From Tetracentron sinense (Eukaryota; Streptophyta; Magnoliopsida; Trochodendrales; Trochodendraceae), in contig CM026554.1 of assembly GCA_015143295.1 (NCBI GenBank), positions 48,854,627 through 48,918,626 on the forward strand: a DNA stretch of 64,000 nt. Reading direction: 5' to 3'. The notes beneath the pieces were generated by a model. The model saw nothing but the letters and a program-made list of their open reading frames with translations. It was not told where the DNA came from and did no database searches. Position numbers and translations under genes: made by a program. Positions 33,373 to 43,800 of this stretch are shown here, one piece after another (within the stretch, counting starts at the first letter, position 1; every line of letters begins with the position of its first letter).

Positions 33373-36300
33373 ATGGGATTAGGTCCTGATGCTATTCAGG
33401 TGGAGGATTGGGATGTGGGGAAATCAAAGGGAAGGAAGAAGAAAGATGACGCTACGGAGGAGACTGGTTGTTGGATTAAGTTCAGGGTTTTTGGAGGCTG
33501 CATTTTTTCAAGATCCAAAGTAGATAGCTCTACAAGTGGCACAAGTACTCTTTATGGTAATTTTTATTTCTAAAAGATGTTCCATTTGATGGTCTCTAAA
33601 TTTTCTGTTTGGCATGTATTGTCTGAATTCATTTAAATGTAGATGTTAATAGATTGTTTTATCGGAAATGCATCTCAAGTTATGATCATTTGCTTTTTTT
33701 GAATTTATATGGATACTTTTTTTCTTAAGTATATATTTATCTCTGTGATCATGTTGTGTTGGTACAATCTATTTGTCTTTTATTTCTTAAAATTAAGAAA
33801 GACACGGGGATCACAGAAATTCGACTAGTGGGTACTCTTTTTTTTTTTTTGGGGGGGGGGGGATTTCATTTTACAATGATTTATCATCTGGGTGTTTTAA
33901 ATTAGGCATATGGGTTTTGTTATTTATTTCCCCATCTGCTAGCTCCTTTATCATTTCTACTCCATGATATAATATTTATTATGATTTGTCAAAGTTCCAG
34001 GAACTATAAATGCTTCTCTATGGAGATTAGCTAATATTATTAAATTTGATACCATTATCTTATTGGAATTCATTTTACTTTGTTTGTTCTGTATGGATCA
34101 GCGGAAAGTAAATCTACAAATGATACAAGCATAGACCAACCAGTTGCTCCCGTAGTCTCCTCTACAACTGCAAGTAATGCAGAAAGTAACCCATCCACTC
34201 CGAAAGTAAGCGAGGAACTGAAAGTTGCTTCCCATCTTCGGAAATTCACATTTAACGATCTTAAATCAGCAACGAGGAATTTTAGACCCGAGAGTCTTCT
34301 AGGTGAGGGTGGGTTCGGTTGTGTTTTCAAGGGTTGGATTGAGGAGAACGGAACTGCTCCAGTGAAACCTGGCACAGGGCTTACCGTAGCAGTTAAAACC
34401 CTCAACCATGATGGGCTTCAGGGTCATAAAGAGTGGCTTGTATGACTCTTTTCCTATTGCATTTTACTTCTTTTGAGATCTGGAGTACTTATTATGATAG
34501 TTTTTCTTTCAGTCCTATAATTCATAGATATTTTCATGTCTCTTCCCATTTGGCAGGCTGAAGTCAATTTTCTTGGTGACCTCCTCCATCCTAATTTGGT
34601 TAAATTGGTCGGTTACTGCATCGAAGATGATCAAAGGCTGCTAGTATACGAGTTTATGCCTCGAGGAAGCTTGGAGAACCACCTCTTTAGGAGTATGTAA
34701 CTCTTCACTCCCCATTTTTATGCCGTTAAAATTGGATTGGTGTAGCTTGAGTATTTACTGTCTAACCTGTAGGGCTTCCTGTTTTGAAATATTGATTTTA
34801 GAGGTAGTTACCATGAACCGTCACAAGTTTGAAGGGAGGGGTACCCACAAAATTTTTGCTCGTAGAACTATCTTCCGATGTATGTTTATGCAGTTGTTAT
34901 TAAGAACATTAAAATTTAAAAGAAGTTTGTGTCTTTGTGATACAATCTTCTGCCATGAAAAGCATGGAATGCATATGATTCGATATATATATTCCTAATT
35001 CGTGAAAAACCCTCTCTCAATTCGTAAGGGTGGTTGAAACCTTTTCTCCCCACTGAAGCTTGCTATATGGCCCTTTATAAGATCCCTCTTTTTTTTTTCC
35101 CTCACGAGGAATTATTATCCTGACCCTCAACTCTCAACGGCTGTCCCTTGTGAGTTCTGATTCAAAATTTTGTCATTCATGGGTTGTTACCTATTTATTT
35201 TGTGTGCTCTATGTTCAAGTTCTATTTTGCAAGTTTCTACTTGTAGAATGTCAGTTGTGAGCAGAAGGTCATTTTCTGGAATGCTCAGTCCAAACTTTGA
35301 TTTTATTTGGTGTTCTATTTGAATCAGAAGTGTTATTGGACGCTATGACCTTTTATAGAATTGTGCATGAACAATATAAAGCATGAACCATAAGGAAACA
35401 AGGTAGTTGAAAATTTACGATCAATTATAAGAAATACTAATATATGCAACAATTATGCTTGCGCAAAGTAATATCTATTGGAAGTTTAACTCTACTAACA
35501 TTCTGTGGGAGAGAAAAGTTGCTGCTAACATTTCTGGAGGTCCATACCTAGTAATGATGTCTTGCTTTATAAAACGTCAGAGTGGGACCAATCAAAAAAA
35601 ATTAAAATAAAACATTGGAGGAGGTTGTACTGGTCTGTTTGTTTTTGGAGCTTTTACTCTCATTTCCACTATTGTCACTTAATTTGGTTTCTAGTTTCAA
35701 ATTGTTGTATTTCCAATTGAAGATATCATTTCAGAAAATGGAGAACCGAATAGTATGTTCTAAAAACATTGGATAAGCTTTTTAAAAGGTATGTGAGGCT
35801 TATGCCTTGAGGAACGCCTTGAGTGCAATTTAGAGGCTCAAATCCTTGAAGCTCATGCTTCAAAGTTTGAGGTCCATGCCTCACATCTTGAGGCTCGTCT
35901 TATGTCTTAGGCGTGTGCCTCCCAAAATTAGGGTTCTCACCACAAATTGGGACTTAAATATCATTTTTTTCAATATTTTAAATTTATTTAAAATAAGAAC
36001 TTTGTATAAAATGTTTAAGTATTTGCAGTTTTTAAAACCCTTTTGAGTCTTCATTTCACATGAAGGATTTTCTTAGTGGAATTTGGATTTTGGAATCCTC
36101 TGGTCCGTATTGTAGTTTTTTCATTAACTATTTTGTGGCTCTTTGGTGGATTACAATCAATGATTAGAAGAACGGTTTCAACATACGTGACGGTTCCTAC
36201 TTCCTACCATAACAGTTAACAGCCAAATCTTACATTAGGAAACACCCTTTTTTTGGGGTGGGGGGTTATTCAAAATTGGGTAAAACTAAGGTTGACACTT

Positions 36301-37759
36301 ACAATAGGCCGAGTCTTACGTTTTTTTTTTTAATCAATAACTCATCTTATTAAAAATAAAGAAGCTTACAAGAAAGAGAACAAAAGGCCGCTGAGTTTAC
36401 AAGCACGTAAACTCGTCCCCGGCCGACGATGCTACGGACTACCCCACCCCCCCGGGAACTATAGTCACAAAGTACCCGTTTAAAACGCGTTTAAAACTTT
36501 TAGAGGGGGTCGCCGTTTTAAACGTGTTTGCCATTTTAAACCCGTACTTCGTTTTATACGCGTTTAAAACTTTTTTGAACCAAAAAAAGAAGGTTAAAAC
36601 GTGTTTTAAGAGTTACGAGACGATGTGTTATGGCAAAACGTCAATACCTCGTCTCTCGCTCTGGTCTCAAGTCTCAGCTCTCTTGTCTCTCACTCAACTG
36701 CTCTCCGGTGGAATCTCTCTCCGGCAATGATAAGTCTCTCTCTCTCTCTCTCTCTCGGGTTATTCCCCTTCAATGTCTAGTTTATCTCCTTAGCTAGGAC
36801 TATGAGAGACTAGTTTCGATTCTACCCAAGAGTCACCCATTTTTCATACGCAGAATTCTTTTAACGCATAAACCATCTTGTGATGCTTTTGGGAGCTTAA
36901 TGTCTAGGGGTATATGAGTTAATCAGTTTATGTACATATTGGGGAGGGGTATTCCTCCTTATCCTTTGCATTTGTGGTTTAAATCTTGTGTGGTTGCCTT
37001 CGTTTTGCAACTGTGTAAGCTTAAATTATGAGTTAAATGATTAGTAGTTAGTATTATGTTTATATATATATATTTATTATTATTTTTAACTCCCCGTACT
37101 TTTCCCGTGTTTTACCGTTTAAAACTCGTACTTCCCGAACGTATCATTGCCGTTTAATACCCGTACTTGGTGACTATGCCGGGAACGACTACGCTAATAT
37201 AGGATGTCCTAAATGTCCTCCCGAGTACAGTGGTGCCCTACCCACTCCAAAACTACCACTCTAATGAGGGTGCAAATCTGGATCGTTGTCGATGAAGTAT
37301 CTTCAAAAACTCTTCGGTTTCTCTCTTTCCAAAGAGACCAAGAAATAGCCCCCGGAAGAACTCCCCAAATCTCCTTCCAAACTCCGTCGCCTCTTTCCCT
37401 TGACCAGCATTCCAGGAGATTGCAAAACGAAAAGGGGAACACCCACCTCATTCCCAAGCGAGATAAATAGAAATTCCACACCTCCGACGCTACAGGGCAA
37501 TGCAAAAGAAGGTGATCCGTTGTCTCCTCTGCTTGGAGGCACATGTAACATCTGTTCGCCATGCTCCACCCTCTATGTTGCAGATGATCTCCAGTCAGAA
37601 TTTTGCCGAGTCTTACATTACATAACGGTTTTGGCTGAATCTTATAATACCTATGTAAATAGTGTAATGGGGTATATATCGTAACAGTTGCTCCAAAACC
37701 GTTATGTAATGGCCGTTATATAACGATTTCAACGCGTTTTATTTCCATGAATGCAATCC

Positions 37760-37803
<44 letters not shown>

Positions 37804-40800
37804 ACTTGCCTCTTAAATTTATTCTTATCTATATTATGGTTGAATCATTTCTTTATTATATCATTTGATACTTTCTGGTTGTTTTTTTTTGCCAACTTTC
37901 TCATTTTTAATTAACTGTTCATTTAAAAGTTAAGGGGTGTGAAATTTATGACTCAAGAATTATGCCTCGTGCATCTAGAAGTCCTAGTGCGTTGCCACAC
38001 ACCTTTGCTTTTAATACACTGCCTGGATTTATAAACTAATTTTTGGGTTTCATTTTCAGTGGTATCAGTTTTTTTGCATATTAGTGATCATTGTTTTAAT
38101 CTCATTTTTGTTAACAATCTTGTTACCACAATATGTATTTCTTACATGGCATGATTGGTGCTGGCCACCATTTTGTGGTTATTATCAGTAACAATGTGCT
38201 GTTAGGCATTTGCATCATCGACGTTTAATGTTTTCTGGTGACAACCATGTTATATGCAGAAGGGTCCCTGCCTCTTCCGTGGTCCATCAGAATGAAAATT
38301 GCACTTGGTGCTGCAAAGGGCCTTGCTTTTCTTCATGAGGAAGCTGAAAGGCCAGTGATATATCGTGATTTTAAAACATCTAATATCCTGTTAGATGCGG
38401 TATGCGACTAAAAACTATGGCAACATTATAAAACTGTATTCTTTCTATAATATTCTTCCCTTTCTGAAGACATGCCCTTCCAGGACTACAATGCCAAGCT
38501 CTCCGATTTTGGCCTTGCCAAAGATGGCCCTAAGGGAGATGACACTCATGTATCTACCCGGGTAATGGGAACTCATGGCTATGCAGCCCCAGAGTATGTG
38601 ATGACAGGTGAGTATGATTAAATTGCAACTTCATTTTTTGCTGTTATATTTTTCCTTTCTGCAGTTGCGTTCTTGGATATTATAGCGCCATCTTTCTGTC
38701 TTTTGTGCATTTTCTTGCAAATAGTTCTGTTTAAGGAATCACTCCATTGTGCAACTATGAATGAAATTGATGGTATCAGGCCTATTGAGGCCTAATTCTA
38801 TAATATCTTGGGAAATGAGAAAGAGGATTCCCAGATAGAATAGGCGGCAGATGGAGTGGTTGTAAAATATGCTTTACATTGACGGATCCGGAAGGAAGAC
38901 TAGTGAAGCTTTCAGAGATTATCAGAGAGGAAAATGGGATAACCAAGTCAAACTCAAGGCTTGTAAAAAAGGCAGCAGAGAACTAAAGAAAATATCGTGC
39001 GAAATGAACTACTGAATCAATGGAAGTGCTAGATCGAAAGAGAAGAAGAACTATGAAGGCTTAAAAGGAGAGAGAAGTGGTTTCATGAAAAATTTAGTTG
39101 GAATGTGAGAGGGCTGGGTTGTTTGAAAAAGAGAAGGAACCTAGTATTGTCATGATTCAGGGAGATTGATATAAGCATTATTGGAGGTATTTGTGAAGAA
39201 AGGAGCACAAATTGGTCTTTGATGCTAGTCGAGGGATCCTCTGGCGGTTCCATGATCATTAGAGATGTGAGAGAAGTTATATTTATGAATGAGACGGTGC
39301 TAGTTTTATGGTATCTCTCAAGTTAAAGTCAATGGCCGAAGGTTTTATTTGGGTTTTGAAAAATGTATGTAGGCATAATAATCCTAGGACAAGGAAGGAG
39401 ATGTGGTTAAAATTAGATAGTCTTTTTTTTACGGGATCTCTCGTGGTGTGTGGGGGGAGATTTCAATGTGGGCAGATTCTCCTATGGAAAAAGGGAGGCA
39501 GACACATCACCCAAAGCATGCAGGCAAGAAAGACTTCAGCACAATCTGGTTTGAAGTAGGATTGACATATTTTTGGTGTCTTCTGAATGGAAAAAGGAGT
39601 TTGATAGTATTTCTTAGGAAGCCTTGGCATGGCCAGTTTCGATCATCATCCCAATTCCCATCTTGTTATCAAAAGATATAACTAAAGCAGACCCTAGTCC
39701 TTCTAGGTTTTAAAATATGTGGATCTCTCACCGGCTTCCAAAGAGGAAGTAGATTAGTGGTGGCAGAGTTGTGAGACAGAAGTATAGTTACCAAACCTTT
39801 TTTTAAAAGAAAACATGTGACTTTTTTGTCAAAGGATTAATTCCCAAATTATTCACAACTTTGAAGAAATTGAGAATTTCATGAGTTATTCGCAACTTTT
39901 AAAAAAATCACGAATGAATATCTATTTTATGAAAGGGTTTTTTGTTATTAAAAAAACCCTAACTTTTCAGCTATTTGTAAATACACCCTTGTATTTTGTG
40001 ATTTTGTATTATGCCCCACTAACTTATAAAACTTTTGCAAATCCGCCCTTCCATCCAAAAATTAGTTGATGGATGTTAATTTTGAAATGACCTTTTTAAC
40101 CTTTTTTTTAAAAAAATTTAAGGAAGTTTGTAAAAACATTTCACAACAGAAGTGCTTGGAACCCAGTAACTGTGGTTAAGATTAACTCATCCCTAGGATT
40201 CATCCATTTAACCTTGATTTTTAGAAAAAAATATTAGCTATAGGTTGATAATGCTTAACCATAGTTAAAGGGGGCTCTACAAGCTATCATGTGTCTACTG
40301 ATCAAAAAAAAAAAGTTGTCATGTGTCCCTTTTAACACTCACTAACTGTGGTTAAGATTCATTCACCCCTAGGGTTCATGCATCTAACTTTGGTTTCTAG
40401 AAGAAAAAAGTATTAACCTTAGATTGATTATGCTTAGCCATAGTTAAAGAAGGATCTACAAGCCGCCACATGTCCATTTTAACACCCACTAAAAGTGATT
40501 AATATTCACTCGCCCCCCCTAGAGTTCATGCGTCTAACCTTGGATTTTAGAAAAAAAATATTAATCTTAGGTTGATTATGTTTAACCACAGTTAAAGGGG
40601 GACTCTATAAGCCGCCACATGTCCTTTTTAACACCCAATAATTGTGGTTAAGATTCACTCACCCCTTGGGTTCATGCATCCAGTGTTACAAATCTCGTTC
40701 TCGGGTTTTTATCGGCCAAAGTTTTTCTCGGGAGATTTTCAAATCTGAAATTTTTTTCGGGTATTTCTCACCTAAATCTCGACAGTGATTTAAGAAATAT

Positions 40801-43800
40801 ATTGAAATTACAGAAAATAGTAATAAATATAACTAAGTTATAAATTCATAAAACCAACAAGATTGTGTATTTCTCATAATATTTTTAAATCTCGGTTAAA
40901 TCTCGCGATATATACGGGATAAAAAGAGAATTATATTTCTCGCGAGATTTTTAAAATATCGAGATAAAAACGGAGTTTTAAACTTTAGATGTTTTCCTCG
41001 GTTTTTCTCAGGAGAAATTGGGTATTTCTCAAGAGATTTGTAATAGTGCATGCATCTAACCTTGGTTTTTAGAAGAACAAAAATATTTACCTTAGATTGA
41101 TTATGTTTAACCACAGTTAAAGAAGCTATACAAGCTGCTACGTGTCCCTTTTAACACCCACTAACAATGGTTAATATTCACTCGCCCCTAGGGTTCATGC
41201 ATCTAACCTTGGATTTTAGAAAAAAATATAAATCTTAGGTTGATTATGCTTAACCACAATTAAAGGAGACTCTACAAGCCGTCATCTATCCCTTTTAACA
41301 ATCACTAACTGTAGTTAAGATTCACTCACCCTTAGGGTTCATCCATCTAATCTTTGATTTTTAGATTATTTTTTTTAATATTAACCTTAGGTCGATTAAT
41401 CTTAATACCAATATTACCCCAATTAAAGGAAGATAAATGGGACACGTGGTGACCTATAGAGGCATCTGATTCCATCCAACCTATTAAAAAAAGGTTTAAA
41501 AGGTCATTGCATAAAAAATTAACATCCGTTAACTAACTTTTGGATGGAAGGATGGATTTGCAAAAGTTTTAAAAGTTAGTGGGGGCATAATACAAAATCA
41601 CAAAACACAAGGGGGTATTTACAAATAGCTGAAAAGATAGGGGTTTTTACAAAAAAACCCCTTTATGAAATATATTAGTTCATAACATTCATGATTAATA
41701 ATATTTTTCTCCCAAATTTTCAGAATTTTGCTGGTTTTTTCTTTAAAAAATCCCCTAGCCAAATAATTTCTGAACTCCAACTTGGTGACTATGGAAGAAG
41801 CATGGGCAATGCACTATTTTATAATGGTGCTCAATTCTTGAAGGCGAAGTTGAAGAGTTGACAAAAACGCTTTCGAGCTGATTAGTGAATCTACATGTTG
41901 AATGAAATGTGATATTGGTAGGTTGGAAATAGAAGTGGTTTTTGGAATGGCTGAAATTTAGGAAATATCCAATCTCAAATTAAAATATGAGTAGATTCTA
42001 AAAAGGGGAGATATCCACTAGAGACAAAATTCAAGATACAAGTGTGTTAGGGAATGGGATGGAAACACAATCTATTCGTTTTTTATTATTTTTTTTTTTC
42101 ACGGGTTTGGCAATGGGAGGAGGAAAACTTCATCCCTAAGTTGTTGGAAGATAATTATCTAGTGGAAGAGCAATATGAAATAGAAAGAATGATCGTTGCT
42201 GGAAGGTAATAATCTAGTGGAAGATCAAGATGAAATTATTCCCGATGTGAGGTCAAGATGAAGGTATCTGTGCGAGAGGGTGGAGGATGACTAATTATTG
42301 CTATTTATGCCTTCGGTGGAAGAGTCGGTAGATCAGTTGTTCATGTATTGCCTTGTTGTGTTTGAAATTTTATGATATTTCCTCTCTCGTCTGGTAGTAG
42401 ACTGGGTTTTCCCATCTTCCTTTCGGACTTCTTATCTTGTTGGTTTATGAAGTGTAGGGACAATGCGTTAGGGGCCATTTGGGTCGTTTTTCTTGGGGTC
42501 ATCTCATGGTCAATTTGGAAGGAAAGAAACATGAGAGTTTTCAAGGACTTGATTTCTTTGGTTCCACGGATGTGTGAAAGGATCAATCATTTGATTTGCC
42601 GGTGGTGTGTGACTAGCAAGAAGGTGTTGACGTGGATGATCTCTTAGATTGAGGAGAGGGCTTCTACAAGAAGTGCGGCTTTTGGTCTAAAGTTTATTTT
42701 GGAATCTTCTTTATGTATATCTTTTACAGTTGTAGTAGTTATAGTACACTTGAGTTTACTTCCTTGTGAACTCTTTTAGTGCCTCGTGAACTCTTTTAGT
42801 GCCTCGTTATCTTTGTATTAGTAGGTATAAATTTTATATATGTATAATATATAATGCTTGATTACTGATCAAAAGAAAGAAAAAAGATGAAGGTATCTTT
42901 TATGGATAAATGGATGAACATGAAATAATTTTTTTTGGAAGATCAAGATGAAGATATCTTTTACAGATTAATGGATGAAATGAAAAGCCTAATGTTAATG
43001 TTGTATGCATGGTTATAGGTTATTTGATACATCAAATAAATATCTAGGAATACTCTGATAGCATCTAGGGTAGAGTTTTCTTTTTCTTAGGTCTTGGCAC
43101 CATATTGAATTTTGATGTCCATGGCTTGAAAATTTCTCCTCCAACTACTCTTTCTTCTTAAAATTTGGCACGATAAAGAATTGTGATGTACATGGACTTT
43201 GTAAGCACCCAATTTTGCACTCTCATAGAGCTTATAGGACTTCCTATGACCTACCAGAGAATTCTCCTTGAATCCTAAAAAAGGTGACCAAATGAAAGAT
43301 TCAAGTTATGAAATTTGATATCTAGAGGTTTTCTGAGCTCCTAAAATCACACATGTGATCTTATCTTGTTTTTAAGGTTGATATAGGGTACCCCTAATTA
43401 CAGGCTGATTATCAAAATGGATCCTATAATTAGATCGCTTCAAATAAATTTTTCATGTTTGTATGATATATTCTCATTTTAATTTGAAATAAGTGGAAAC
43501 AAATCGAGAGTGATTTGGAGCCTGGATGAGGAAGTTATGGTCAGAACAAGATTCTGGACAAAGCACAGTAGCAGTGTCACACTATTTCAAATGGCGGCAC
43601 TACATTTTTTTTTCACATAGCACACTAATGTCGTTTGAAACGGCAATGGTGTCTTTTTTGCTTGTTTTCATTGTGGCATTGAAATGTTTACCGCCAATTT
43701 GATTTCTGTGTAATTGCATGTTTGCAGCACTGTGGTTACCGTCAACATGGAGTTTTGCTTTTCCCATGCCTCTGCCTTGGGAATTAGGCCACCCTTTGGT

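Larger units (their letters stand above)
34693..38259 (+). other. Kinase intron 3 with transposon insertions
   Basis: Bounded by GTATGT and ATATGCAG. It holds a minus-strand LINE with nested hAT MITE (36308-37616), a GAGGCTCA-rich repeat near 35790-35920, and an (AT)n run at about 37759-37799. No exon-like sequence was missed: exons 3 and 4 join in phase. Confidence 0.85.
39926..41670. mobile_element. MULE-like element with ~190-bp terminal repeats and perfect 9-bp TSD
   Basis: The element (39935-41661) is flanked by TTTATGAAA at 39926-39934 and 41662-41670. The left arm (39935 to about 40130, GGGTTTTTTGTTATT...AGCTATTTGTAAATACACCC...TTGCAAATCCGCCCTTCC) is mirrored by 41490-41661. No transposase is present; the interior is a tandem array. 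Confidence 0.9.
39783..41793. mobile_element. hAT-like element of the CATAGT family, carrying a MULE
   Basis: Ends TATAGTTACCAAAC (39783) and GTTGGAGT inverse ...CTTGGTGACTATG (41793) match the MITEs at 18035 and 36460. Flanks share GAAG, while a full 8-bp match is not seen. Its own sequence is only the outer ~150 bases on each side (CAAATTATTC... and ...AATAATTTCTGAAC); the middle is the MULE. Confidence 0.6.

Noticed and set aside
34070..34405. Minus-strand 111-codon frame over kinase exon 2
   Set aside because: Shadow of the kinase coding sequence, whose exons, motifs and phase are clear.
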